64,000 bases of DNA from assembly GCF_009725985.1 (NCBI RefSeq), contig NZ_RCNR01000022.1, forward strand, positions 1-64,000, read 5' to 3'. Origin of the DNA: Zobellia amurskyensis. GTDB lineage: Bacteria > Bacteroidota > Bacteroidia > Flavobacteriales > Flavobacteriaceae. Shown piece after piece: positions 27,450 through 36,409 of this stretch. Below the pieces are notes generated by a model. It ran no database searches. It saw only the letters and a program-made list of their open reading frames with translations, and had not been told where the DNA came from. A program made the position numbers and the translations under genes. Numbering within the stretch: position 1 is the first letter of the stretch; every line of letters begins with the position of its first letter.

Positions 27450-29330
27450 ATGAATTTACTTACAGTTGAAAATATTTCAAAGTCATATGGCGAGCGTGTC
27501 TTGTTCAATGACCTTTCCTTTGGTATCAATAAAGGCCAGAAAATTGCATTGATTGCCAAAAACGGAACAGGAAAGACCTCCATTCTAAATATAATGTCCG
27601 GGCTGGACAGTCCGGATTCAGGGCAAGTGAATTACAGAAAAGGCATCCGTGTTTCCTTTTTAGACCAAGAACCTGATCTTGACCCAAATTTAACGGTAGA
27701 ACAAACCATTTTTGCCTCAGATAATGAAATCCTGAAAGTCATAAATGCTTATGAAAAAGCATTACAAAACTCTGAAGATGCTGATGCGTACCAAACTGCT
27801 TTTGAAGCAATGGAACGTTTTAACGCGTGGGATTTTGAAACCCTATACAAGCAAATCCTCTTTAAGTTAAAACTAGATGATTTAGATGCTAATGTGGGCC
27901 TTCTCTCCGGTGGACAGAAAAAACGTCTGGCATTGGCAGATGCGCTAATTAATAAGCCCGATTTATTGGTTCTTGATGAGCCTACTAACCACTTAGATCT
28001 TGAAATGATCGAATGGTTAGAAGAATACTTTGCCAGAGAGAACATGAGTCTCTTTATGGTAACACACGACCGTTACTTCTTAGAAAGAGTATGTAATGAA
28101 ATTATAGAACTAGAAAATGGTCAGCTTTACCCATATAAAGGCAATTATTCCTACTATCTAGAGAAGAGGGAAGCACGTATTGAGCAAGAATCGGTAGAAC
28201 AACATAAGTCTGAGCGTCTGTTCAAAAAAGAACTGGAATGGATGCGAAAGCAACCTAAGGCGCGTACTACAAAATCAAAATCAAGAATTGACGATTTTAG
28301 TACCATAAAAGAAAAAGCCAGCCAACGTAGACAAGAACACGAAGTTCAGTTAGAAATTAACATGGACCGCGTAGGCAGCAAGATTTTAGAACTGAACAAA
28401 CTTGTAAAATCATACCCCAACAAACCAATTTTGGACAAGTTCGATTACAATTTTACAAAAGGTGAACGAATTGGGATTATTGGAAAAAACGGAACCGGAA
28501 AATCTACATTTTTAAATATCGTAACCGGCTCGGACCAACCAGATTCAGGTAAGGTCGTTGTAGGTGAAACCATTAAATTTGGCTATTACACCCAAAAGGG
28601 AATAGATATAAAAGAAGGTCAAAAGGTAATTGATGTTATTCGTGATTTTGGCGATTTTATCCCTCTAAAAAAAGGAAGACAAATCTCTGCTCAACAGCTT
28701 TTGGAACGCTTCCTTTTTGACCGAAAGAAACAATATGATTTTGTAGACAAGTTAAGTGGTGGCGAAAGAAAAAGACTTTATCTGTGTACGATTCTAATCC
28801 AGAATCCGAACTTTCTTATTCTTGATGAGCCTACTAACGATTTGGATATCGTTACTTTAAACGTACTCGAAAGCTTCCTATTAGATTTTCCCGGTTGTTT
28901 GATAGTAGTATCTCACGACCGTTATTTTATGGATAAAATTGTAGATCACCTTTTTATCTTTAGAGGAAACGCCGTTATTGAGGATTTTCCTGGAAACTAC
29001 TCAGATTTCCGCACATATGAAGACAGCAAGGTATTAGAAGACCGAGAAGAGAAAGCTAATATAAAAGAGGTAGCCGCTGGTAAAAAAGAAGAGAAACAGA
29101 GTAATTCCAAGAACAAACTATCATATCTGGAGCAAAAAGAATATAATAACTTAGAGAGGGATATTAAAAAACTTGAGGCCAAAAAAGTTAAGGTACAGGA
29201 CAAATTTGCCGATAGCTCTTTAACAGGCCAAGACATAGATAAGTTATCTATAGACCTAAAAGAAGTTAATGATGCCATAGATGCAAAAACGGAGCGCTGG
29301 TTTGAACTTTCGGCGCAAATAGAAGAATAA
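27450..29330 (+). CDS. ABC-F family ATPase (Uup-like)
   Basis: I choose the ATG at 27450 (MNLLTVENISKSYGERVLF), giving 626 residues; the longer frame starts inside the upstream gene. Two ABC cassettes are present without membrane segments. The first has AKNGTGKTS and LSGGQKKRLALADAL, the second GKNGTGKST and LSGGERKRLYLCTIL, each with DEPTNHLD or DEPTNDLD Walker B. The linker between them (about 240-300) is basic. A C-terminal coiled coil (about 555-626) is typical of Uup-like proteins, which act on ribosomes or branched DNA. Antibiotic resistance function is not indicated. Confidence 0.9.
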   Translation: MNLLTVENISKSYGERVLFNDLSFGINKGQKIALIAKNGTGKTSILNIMSGLDSPDSGQVNYRKGIRVSFLDQEPDLDPNLTVEQTIFASDNEILKVINAYEKALQNSEDADAYQTAFEAMERFNAWDFETLYKQILFKLKLDDLDANVGLLSGGQKKRLALADALINKPDLLVLDEPTNHLDLEMIEWLEEYFARENMSLFMVTHDRYFLERVCNEIIELENGQLYPYKGNYSYYLEKREARIEQESVEQHKSERLFKKELEWMRKQPKARTTKSKSRIDDFSTIKEKASQRRQEHEVQLEINMDRVGSKILELNKLVKSYPNKPILDKFDYNFTKGERIGIIGKNGTGKSTFLNIVTGSDQPDSGKVVVGETIKFGYYTQKGIDIKEGQKVIDVIRDFGDFIPLKKGRQISAQQLLERFLFDRKKQYDFVDKLSGGERKRLYLCTILIQNPNFLILDEPTNDLDIVTLNVLESFLLDFPGCLIVVSHDRYFMDKIVDHLFIFRGNAVIEDFPGNYSDFRTYEDSKVLEDREEKANIKEVAAGKKEEKQSNSKNKLSYLEQKEYNNLERDIKKLEAKKVKVQDKFADSSLTGQDIDKLSIDLKEVNDAIDAKTERWFELSAQIEE

Positions 29331-29385
29331 ACAAAACACGGTTCTCATGGTCTTTTTAGCTTTGTAATATCGCAAACGGTCTCTT

Positions 29386-29889
29386 GTGCAAAAATTCTTA
29401 AAACACCTAAAATTCTTGTCTAAGGCAACCAATCAACATGGGGTGCATTCGCCTTTTATATATGGGTATGTCACAAAATGCCTGTATACTAAAAAGAAAC
29501 ACATTGGTTCAAAAAGCTTGAATGCACTTTTAAAAAGTATTGCCTATTTTAATGCGGAACGGGTTATTCTTAAAAATGGGAAGACAGATGTTCAAAGTAT
29601 AATTAAGGAATATTTTCCCGATATCAAATTTGTATCAGAAGGGGCGGATGTAATTTACCTTTCAAAGAAAAATATCTCTGAGGCTAAAGACTTTTTGTCA
29701 AAAGAAATGTTTGTTCACAACAATACCATGCTCTTTGTTGACGCCATTTATGAATCAAAGCAAACCGAAGCCATTTGGGAAGCTTTAAAATTGCATCCAA
29801 AAGTAACGGTAACGGTAGATATGTTTTACTGCGGAGCTGTTTTCTTTAGACGGGAGCAGGCAGAAGAGCATTTTAAAATTCGGATTTAA
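29386..29889 (+). CDS. unknown protein resembling a shortened methyltransferase-like family
   Basis: This 167-residue protein starts at GTG 29386. The N-terminal segment NQHGVHSPFIYGYVTKCLY resembles the start of a Bacteroidota family annotated as class I SAM-dependent methyltransferase, usually about 240 residues. The GxGxG cofactor loop expected after it is missing; instead a short region leads to VIYLSKKN and the last strands (MLFVDAIYES, VTVTVDMFYCGAVFF). It may be an internally deleted, non-catalytic relative. The frame is intact. The identification is tentative. Confidence 0.55.
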   Translation: MQKFLKHLKFLSKATNQHGVHSPFIYGYVTKCLYTKKKHIGSKSLNALLKSIAYFNAERVILKNGKTDVQSIIKEYFPDIKFVSEGADVIYLSKKNISEAKDFLSKEMFVHNNTMLFVDAIYESKQTEAIWEALKLHPKVTVTVDMFYCGAVFFRREQAEEHFKIRI

Positions 29890-29916
29890 ACACTTATTTT
29901 AGATTAAATTGCAATC

Positions 29917-30075
29917 ATGAACGACAATACTATTTTTATTATTCTAGGGGTTGTAGCCGTCATATATGTATTGACAGCCATGAACAATAGACGGCAATCA
30001 AAAAGTCGTAAAAATCGCAAGTTTATGGACAGTTACGAGCGTAAGAAAAAGGTAGAAGAAAAAGAAGACCGTTAA
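29917..30075 (+). CDS. small single-pass membrane protein, unknown
   Basis: This 52-residue open frame (ATG 29917, TAA 30073-30075) lies between two genes of the same direction. It has a hydrophobic helix at about 5-21 (TIFIILGVVAVIYVLTA) followed by a strongly basic, charged tail (NNRRQSKSRKNRKF then ERKKKVEEKEDR). The 27-base and 42-base gaps to its neighbours are filled neatly by it. The profile is that of a small inner-membrane protein with a cytoplasmic tail. No function is assigned. Confidence 0.6.
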   Translation: MNDNTIFIILGVVAVIYVLTAMNNRRQSKSRKNRKFMDSYERKKKVEEKEDR

Positions 30076-30117
30076 CCAACTACTTAGAACACCATAGAGT
30101 ACTGTAAATTTCTAAAA

Positions 30118-30702
30118 ATGAAGATATACACCAAAACAGGTGATAAAGGCACTACTGCCTTAATAGGGGGAACACGAGTTAAAAAGCATCATGTTAGAAT
30201 AGAGTGTTACGGTACGGTAGATGAACTAAACTCTTGGTTAGGTTTAGTAAGAGACCAAAATATAGACATAAGGTCTAAACAAACTTTAACCAAAATTCAA
30301 GAAAATCTGTTTGTCATAGGAGCTATTTTAGCTACAGATCCAGACAAAGCTATTCTAAAAAATGGCAAAAAACGTCTGAATATCGCCCAAATAAATACAA
30401 CAGACATTGAATTTCTGGAAAAAGAAATTGATGTAATGGACGAAGCTTTGCCTCAAATGACACACTTTATTCTTCCCGGCGGGCACACGACTGTGTCATA
30501 CTGTCATATTGCCCGGACCGTTTGCAGAAGATCAGAGCGTATGAGTACACTTCTTTATGAAAATGAACCGTTCAATGAAAATGTACTGTTATTTTTGAAC
30601 AGGCTCTCCGACTATTTATTTGTACTGGCACGAAAATTGTCAGAAAACTTACAAGCAGAGGAAATAAAATGGATTCCCGAGAATACAGAAAAAGACAACT
30701 AA
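30118..30702 (+). CDS. cob(I)alamin adenosyltransferase (PduO type)
   Basis: This 194-residue enzyme transfers the adenosyl group of ATP to cob(I)alamin, making adenosylcobalamin. The PduO-type motifs are visible: YTKTGDKGTTALIGG at the N-terminus (ATP binding), YGTVDELNSWLG, and CRRSERMS with LNRLSDYLFVLAR in the C-terminal helices. Length is normal. It supplies the cofactor used by methylmalonyl-CoA mutase (whose chaperone MeaB is encoded at 47.1 kb) and, by inference, by the CarH-like regulator at 0.65 kb. Confidence 0.93.
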   Translation: MKIYTKTGDKGTTALIGGTRVKKHHVRIECYGTVDELNSWLGLVRDQNIDIRSKQTLTKIQENLFVIGAILATDPDKAILKNGKKRLNIAQINTTDIEFLEKEIDVMDEALPQMTHFILPGGHTTVSYCHIARTVCRRSERMSTLLYENEPFNENVLLFLNRLSDYLFVLARKLSENLQAEEIKWIPENTEKDN

Positions 30703-30818
30703 AGAGCGATTATAATATATTTGTTTCAGTTTAATTTGCAATTCTCTAATAATTTGTTTAATTCTTCGTTATCAAACTATTAATACAAAAATAATAGTAA
30801 TAAAATAGCCTCATTTAC

Positions 30819-30848
30819 TTGGCTATGTGCTTATAAAAATTATTTTTG
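30819..30848 (+). promoter_or_regulatory. candidate promoter of the DUF2795-like gene
   Basis: TTGG at 30819-30822 and TATTTTTG at 30841-30848 (fits TAnnTTTG) are separated by 18 bases, close to the Bacteroidota -33/-7 arrangement, and lie 25 bases before the ATG at 30874. Confidence 0.55.
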
Positions 30849-30873
30849 CAAAAATTTAAATTGAACAACTGAA

Positions 30874-31098
30874 ATGTATTGGACATTAGAACTAGCATCA
30901 TATTTAAGTGATGCACCCTGGCCGGCGACAAAAGACGAATTGATAGATTATTCAATCCGTACCGGTGCGCCCCTAGAGGTGGTCGAGAACCTTCAGTCTA
31001 TGGAAGAAGAAGGTGGTGAGATTTACGAATCCATCGAGGAAATCTGGCCAGACTACCCTACAGAAGAAGATTATCTCTGGAACGAGGACGAATATTAG
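30874..31098 (+). CDS. DUF2795-like small acidic protein
   Basis: This 74-residue, very acidic protein begins MYWTLELASYLSDAPWPATKDELIDYSIRTGAPLEVVENLQ, which matches the DUF2795 pattern (a small helical domain ending in a run of Glu/Asp and Trp). The last 25 residues are mostly Glu, Asp, Tyr and Trp. The function of the family is unknown. It has its own promoter-like and terminator elements and looks monocistronic, upstream of secA. Confidence 0.8.
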   Translation: MYWTLELASYLSDAPWPATKDELIDYSIRTGAPLEVVENLQSMEEEGGEIYESIEEIWPDYPTEEDYLWNEDEY

Positions 31099-31120
31099 AA
31101 ATATTACGTTAATTGAAACA

Positions 31121-31149
31121 AAAAAGTCTCTATCGAGGCTTTTTTTTTA
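31121..31149 (+). terminator. terminator after the DUF2795-like gene
   Basis: The stem AAAAGTCTC/GAGGCTTTT (31122-31130, 31135-31143, one G-U pair) is followed by a T run to about 31148. Confidence 0.8.
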
Positions 31150-31176
31150 TGTAATTTTGGCAGGCATTTAGGTTAA

Positions 31177-31233
31177 ATGTACATAGGTATTAAACTGGAA
31201 TACCTTTTGCAAAGAAGTACACCATGTGTACAT
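31177..31233 (+). promoter_or_regulatory. inverted and direct repeats in the secA leader
   Basis: GTACAC-CAT-GTGTAC (31217-31222, 31226-31231) is a perfect short palindrome. TGTACAT occurs at 31178-31184 and again at 31227-31233. GGTATT/AATACC lies between them. The group is 65-120 bases upstream of the secA ATG. It could be an operator; no function is known. Confidence 0.3.
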
Positions 31234-31298
31234 TATAAAACATAATGCCCTACCGCACACAACATCTTAAAAGGCGGTCTAATACTAAATAGCTAGAA

Positions 31299-34200
31299 AT
31301 GAGTTTTTTAAATTCGATATTAAAAGTATTCGTAGGTGATAAATCCGAAAAAGACGTAAAAGAACTACAACCCCTTGTAGAACAAATAAGGTCTTTTGAA
31401 AAGCAATTAGAAGAACTTAGTCATGACGAGTTGCGTGAGAAGACTAAAACCTTTAAGCTTAAAATAGCCGAAGACATCAGTGAATTCACCAAAAAAATAG
31501 GTGAATTAGAAGAAGAAGTAAAAACGTCTACGGATATTGACAAGAACGAAGACATTTATGCTGAAATTGATAAGCTCAAAGAAGAATCCTATAAAGTAAC
31601 TGAAAAAACACTTAGCGAGATTCTACCCGTAGCATTTGCCGTAGTTAAAGAAACCGCAAAGCGCTTTACGCAAAATAAAACCATACAGGTTACCGCTTCA
31701 GAATACGATAGGGAATTATCTGGATCAAAAGATTATGTAACCTTAGATGGCGACAATGCCATTTGGCGCAACTCATGGAACGCTGCAGGTAAAGAGGTTA
31801 CTTGGGATATGATTCATTACGATGTGCAGTTAATAGGTGGTATTGCGCTGCACCAAGGTAAAATTGCAGAAATGCACACTGGTGAAGGTAAAACCTTAGT
31901 TGCCACATTGCCTTTGTATCTTAATGCGCTTGCCGGCCATGGTTCTCACTTGGTTACCGTGAACGACTATCTAGCAAAAAGGGATAGTGCTTGGATGGCT
32001 CCTATTTTTGAATTCCATGGACTTTCCGTAGATTGTATAGACCACCACCGTCCTAATTCAGAAGGACGAAGAGCTGCTTACAATGCAGATATTACGTACG
32101 GAACCAACAACGAATTTGGTTTTGATTATCTGCGGGACAATATGGCACATACGCCAAAAGATTTGGTACAACGTCCTCACCATTACGCCATTGTAGATGA
32201 GGTGGATTCAGTTTTGGTTGATGACGCTCGTACACCGTTAATTATTTCTGGTCCGGTACCTGAGGGAGACCGTCATGAATTTAACGAGCTTAAGCCCAAA
32301 GTTGCAGATATCGTTAGCCAACAAAGACATCATTTAACAGGGGTTTTAGCAGAAGCTAAAAAACTGATTCAAGAAGGAGATACCAAAGAAGGTGGTTTCT
32401 TATTATTGCGTGTACACAGAGGTTTACCCAAGAACAAAGCCCTTATTAAGTTCTTGAGTGAAGAAGGTGTCAAGCAATTGCTCCAGAAGACGGAGAACTA
32501 CTACATGCAGGATAACAATAGGGAAATGCCTAAAGTAGATGAAGATCTATTGTTTGTTATCGATGAAAAGAACAATCAGATTGAGCTTACCGAGAAAGGA
32601 GTAAATTACATTTCGGGAGAACAAAACAGAGATTTCTTTGTAATGCCCGATATTGGTGGTGAAATCGCGAAGATTGAAAACCAAAACCTTGATATAGAAA
32701 AAGAAGCCGAACTCAAAGAAGAGCTTTTTAAAGAATTTGGGGTTAAGAGTGAACGTATCCATACGATGAGCCAGCTTTTAAAGGCCTACACACTTTTTGA
32801 AAAAGATGTGGAATATGTGGTAATGGAGAATAAAGTGATGATAGTTGATGAGCAAACCGGCCGTATTATGGACGGAAGACGTTACTCAGACGGACTTCAC
32901 CAAGCTATTGAAGCCAAGGAAAATGTAAAAATCGAAGCACTTACCCAAACTTTTGCAACGGTTACCTTACAGAACTATTTTAGAATGTATAATAAACTTG
33001 CAGGTATGACCGGTACGGCCGTTACCGAAGCAGGTGAATTTTGGGAAATATATGAGTTGGATGTTATGGAAATACCAACCAACAGACCTATTGCCAGAGA
33101 TGATAGACATGACTTGATCTATAAGACCAAGCGTGAAAAGTATAATGCCATTATTGATGAAGTAACCAAACTTTCTCAAGAAGGCAGACCGGTATTGATA
33201 GGTACTACTTCGGTTGAAATATCTGAGTTGTTATCTCGAATGTTGACCATTAGAAAAGTAAACCACAACGTACTGAACGCAAAACTTCATAAGAAGGAAG
33301 CAGATGTAGTTGCCGAAGCAGGAAACCCTGGTGTTGTAACCATAGCTACCAACATGGCAGGTCGTGGTACGGATATTAAGTTAAGCAGCGAGGTTAAGAA
33401 AGCTGGTGGTTTAGCTATTATAGGTACGGAAAGACATGATTCAAGACGTGTTGACAGGCAGTTAAGAGGTCGTTCTGGTCGTCAAGGAGATCCAGGAAGT
33501 TCGCAATTCTATGTTTCTTTAGAGGATAATTTAATGCGCTTGTTCGGTTCTGACCGTGTAGCCAAGATGATGGATAAAATGGGCTTGGAAGATGGAGAAG
33601 TAATTCAACACTCCATGATGACCAAATCTATAGAACGTGCTCAGAAAAAAGTAGAGGAAAACAACTTTGGAGTACGTAAACGTCTTTTGGAGTACGATGA
33701 TGTTATGAACGCCCAGCGTGAAGTAGTCTACAAGAGAAGACGTCACGCCATACAAGGTGAACGTCTAAAAGTAGATATTGCCAACATGGTATACGATACC
33801 TGTGAAGTTATCGCGGATACGAATAAGGCAGCAAGTGATTACAAGAATTTTGAGTTTGAACTCATAAAATACTTCTCTATCACCTCTCCTATTTCAGAAG
33901 CTGATTTTGGCAAAATGAGTGTACAGGATATTGCCAATAAGGTATATGCCACAGCGTACAAGTATTATCAAGAAAAAATGGAGCGTAATGCAGCTATTGC
34001 ATTTCCCGTTATAAAGAAAGTTTACGAAGACAATGCCAATAAATTTGAGCGTATTGTAGTGCCTTTTACAGATGGTATAAAAACGCTTAATGTTGTTACC
34101 AATCTTGAACTTGCCTATGAAAGTAACGGAAAAGAATTGGTTGCAGATTTTGAGAAGAATATAACGTTAGCGATTATTGATGATTCTTGGAAAACGCATT

Positions 34201-34661
34201 TGCGTAAAATGGATGAGCTAAAACAATCTGTACAATTGGCCGTTCATGAGCAAAAAGATCCATTATTGATTTATAAATTTGAAGCTTTTGAGCTTTTTAA
34301 ATTGATGATAGACAAGGTAAATAAAGAAGTTGTTTCTTTCTTGTTTAAAGGTGAATTGCCAAGCGAAAACCCTAATCAAATTCAAGAAGCTAGAAACGTC
34401 AGCAGGCCTAAGGAAAACCTTCAGACCAGTAAGGAAGAAATACCTAATAGCGATGAACTAGCGGCTCAGAACAGAGCAGCTGGCCAAACGCAAGGGCAAC
34501 GACCTCAGGTTACGGAAACAATAGTTCGTGAACGTCCAAAAATTGGCCGTAACGATAGGGTTACAATTAAAAATGTAATGTCTGGCGAAAGTAAAACTGT
34601 TAAGTATAAACAGGCCGAACCTCTCATAGAAAATGGGGATTGGGTGCTAACCGAAGATTAA
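31299..34661 (+). CDS. secA: preprotein translocase ATPase SecA
   Basis: This 1120-residue motor drives proteins through SecYEG. Walker A lies in MHTGEGKTLVATLP (about 192-205), the DEVD Walker B in VDEVDSVLVDDARTPLIISGP, and the second nucleotide fold has TNMAGRGTDIKL and QLRGRSGRQGDPGSS. Two insertions relative to E. coli SecA (901 residues) explain the length: a charged helical one near residues 60-100 and another at about 340-480. The C-terminal zinc-binding CxCxnCH tail of many SecA proteins is absent; the protein ends in a linker and a conserved-looking IGRNDRVTIKNV...GDWVLTED segment. A terminator follows. Confidence 0.97.
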   Translation: MSFLNSILKVFVGDKSEKDVKELQPLVEQIRSFEKQLEELSHDELREKTKTFKLKIAEDISEFTKKIGELEEEVKTSTDIDKNEDIYAEIDKLKEESYKVTEKTLSEILPVAFAVVKETAKRFTQNKTIQVTASEYDRELSGSKDYVTLDGDNAIWRNSWNAAGKEVTWDMIHYDVQLIGGIALHQGKIAEMHTGEGKTLVATLPLYLNALAGHGSHLVTVNDYLAKRDSAWMAPIFEFHGLSVDCIDHHRPNSEGRRAAYNADITYGTNNEFGFDYLRDNMAHTPKDLVQRPHHYAIVDEVDSVLVDDARTPLIISGPVPEGDRHEFNELKPKVADIVSQQRHHLTGVLAEAKKLIQEGDTKEGGFLLLRVHRGLPKNKALIKFLSEEGVKQLLQKTENYYMQDNNREMPKVDEDLLFVIDEKNNQIELTEKGVNYISGEQNRDFFVMPDIGGEIAKIENQNLDIEKEAELKEELFKEFGVKSERIHTMSQLLKAYTLFEKDVEYVVMENKVMIVDEQTGRIMDGRRYSDGLHQAIEAKENVKIEALTQTFATVTLQNYFRMYNKLAGMTGTAVTEAGEFWEIYELDVMEIPTNRPIARDDRHDLIYKTKREKYNAIIDEVTKLSQEGRPVLIGTTSVEISELLSRMLTIRKVNHNVLNAKLHKKEADVVAEAGNPGVVTIATNMAGRGTDIKLSSEVKKAGGLAIIGTERHDSRRVDRQLRGRSGRQGDPGSSQFYVSLEDNLMRLFGSDRVAKMMDKMGLEDGEVIQHSMMTKSIERAQKKVEENNFGVRKRLLEYDDVMNAQREVVYKRRRHAIQGERLKVDIANMVYDTCEVIADTNKAASDYKNFEFELIKYFSITSPISEADFGKMSVQDIANKVYATAYKYYQEKMERNAAIAFPVIKKVYEDNANKFERIVVPFTDGIKTLNVVTNLELAYESNGKELVADFEKNITLAIIDDSWKTHLRKMDELKQSVQLAVHEQKDPLLIYKFEAFELFKLMIDKVNKEVVSFLFKGELPSENPNQIQEARNVSRPKENLQTSKEEIPNSDELAAQNRAAGQTQGQRPQVTETIVRERPKIGRNDRVTIKNVMSGESKTVKYKQAEPLIENGDWVLTED

Positions 34662-34683
34662 AATCAGCACGTAACATAATATT

Positions 34684-34719
34684 AAACGGCAACTTAGAGA
34701 TAAGTTGCCGTTTTTTTTT
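34684..34719 (+). terminator. intrinsic terminator of secA
   Basis: A 13-bp perfect stem (34684-34696 with 34701-34713), GAGA loop and a T run of about nine. Bases 34720-34938 hold no convincing gene. Confidence 0.92.
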
Positions 34720-34938
34720 ACCCGATTAACGAGTAAAACGTTAGTTAAAAACAATTGTATCTACTATTGCAGGGCTACGAATAAATTACCCCAAAGGTTA
34801 AGTTGCAGTAAACTAAGCAGCTATACCTTAATTTATTCAGAATTTAACTTCAAGAAATACTTGCGCTCTAAAACTAAAGCGTGTCGTATTGCTATTGAAG
34901 TGTCGCATATAATGAGCGGGTTCACTTCTTTTTTTTAA

Positions 34939-36168
34939 ATGAATACCCAAAAAGTATACATGCGGAAGCCAAACATACGCCTTAACAGGATTAACGATAA
35001 GACCAAACTATTACTTAAGTTCAACTATATATCATCTGTTCTAAGTCTGATTATAGGTCTAATTTGTTCGTACATCTTTCATATGTACGGTACCATACCT
35101 TATGTTTTCTATTTCTATTTTGTTCTAAACCTATTGAACATAGCGGCCTTTAATAAACATAAGAATCTAACCGCAATGGCAATCTGCACTTCGGTACTAT
35201 CATTCTTAAGTACTGTTGTAATTACATTGTTCAGTGGAGGCATAAATAGTCCGTTTATTTTTATTCTCGGCTTAATCGTACTTGCAGGCTATATATCTAC
35301 AAGGGTTTTTGGTAAGGTTTATCTTTACCTTATTATCACTACTATTATTCTAATTTACCTTATTGATTATATAAATTTTGATTTTATAATAAATGAAGTT
35401 CCAGATAGTTCAAGAGATTTATTCAGCTTATTGAGCATTCTATTTTCCGTATATTTATTGGGTGGTGTTTTAGGCAAAAACCTTTTAAACACGCACCACA
35501 AGCTTTATAGATCAAAAGCTAGAATTGAAAAAAGCGTAGATGAAAAAGAAAACCTTCTGCGTGAAGTACACCATAGGGTCAAAAACAATTTACAAACCGT
35601 TTCTAGCTTATTAAACCTACAGGCCAGAAATACTCCCAATGAACAAATTAAAGAGTTAGTAAAAAGTAGCCAAAACAGGGTCATTGCCATGGCTATGATT
35701 CATGAAATGTTATACGTTCGTGACAACCTCTCTAAAATTGAATTTGGATCATACGTACAAGAGCTTACGCAATATCTTCTAAGAACGGTTGAACGAAAAG
35801 ACCGAAATATTGATGTTGTCCTGAACATTCCCGATACGTTATTGAGCATAGATACCGCCATTCCATTAGGTTTATTAATAAATGAAACGGTTACAAACTC
35901 TATTAAATATGGTTTTAAAAACCAGGACAAAGGCGAAATAACCATAGAGCTCGAAAAAAGGTATCAGAACAAATTCATTCTGAAAATTAGTGATAATGGA
36001 GCCGGATTTCCGTTGGATTACGACTTTAAAAACTCTAACACCTTGGGAATAAGACTCATCCACAATTTAGCAAGGCAATTACAAGGCACAATTGAGCGTC
36101 TTCCTACCCAAACAGGTACTATATATAAATTGGTTTTTCAAGATATTGCCAGTCAATTTAATCCGTAA
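34939..36168 (+). CDS. membrane histidine kinase, HisKA_2 family (paralogue 1)
   Basis: This 409-residue sensor kinase has six predicted membrane helices in residues about 28-185, a short linker, a HisKA_2 dimerisation domain with EVHHRVKNNLQTVSSLL (phosphoacceptor H212) and a C-terminal HATPase domain (NETVTNSIKYGF N-box, DNGAGFP G1 box, LGIRLIHNLARQL). The loop between predicted helices contains GGINSPF at 100-106. There is no receiver, HAMP or PAS domain and no periplasmic sensor domain. It shares architecture and much sequence with the kinases at 36410 and 39234. No response regulator lies nearby, so the partner is encoded elsewhere. Confidence 0.9.
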   Translation: MNTQKVYMRKPNIRLNRINDKTKLLLKFNYISSVLSLIIGLICSYIFHMYGTIPYVFYFYFVLNLLNIAAFNKHKNLTAMAICTSVLSFLSTVVITLFSGGINSPFIFILGLIVLAGYISTRVFGKVYLYLIITTIILIYLIDYINFDFIINEVPDSSRDLFSLLSILFSVYLLGGVLGKNLLNTHHKLYRSKARIEKSVDEKENLLREVHHRVKNNLQTVSSLLNLQARNTPNEQIKELVKSSQNRVIAMAMIHEMLYVRDNLSKIEFGSYVQELTQYLLRTVERKDRNIDVVLNIPDTLLSIDTAIPLGLLINETVTNSIKYGFKNQDKGEITIELEKRYQNKFILKISDNGAGFPLDYDFKNSNTLGIRLIHNLARQLQGTIERLPTQTGTIYKLVFQDIASQFNP

Positions 36169-36409
36169 GTACTATATTAGCTCATAGCCCTTACCTTAAA
36201 GCTATTTTTTATTGTTCTAAATAATATTTTTCTGTCATGTTATTTCAGAAAATTCGGAATAAAAGTGTAGCTTCCTGCTTGAAGCCCCCGTCTTTATCAT
36301 TTTCTAAAGTATATACATCTTAGAATAATTTCATGGCTAAAACGGCCAAGTATAAACTGCTTTAATAGATGAGATATAGTTTTCCTCTTCGGCTTCAATA
36401 AAAACGTTA

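Noticed and set aside
34705-34938. 77-codon plus-strand frame between secA and the first histidine kinase
   Set aside because: It starts inside the secA terminator T tract, has irregular composition and no recognisable feature; it looks like chance.
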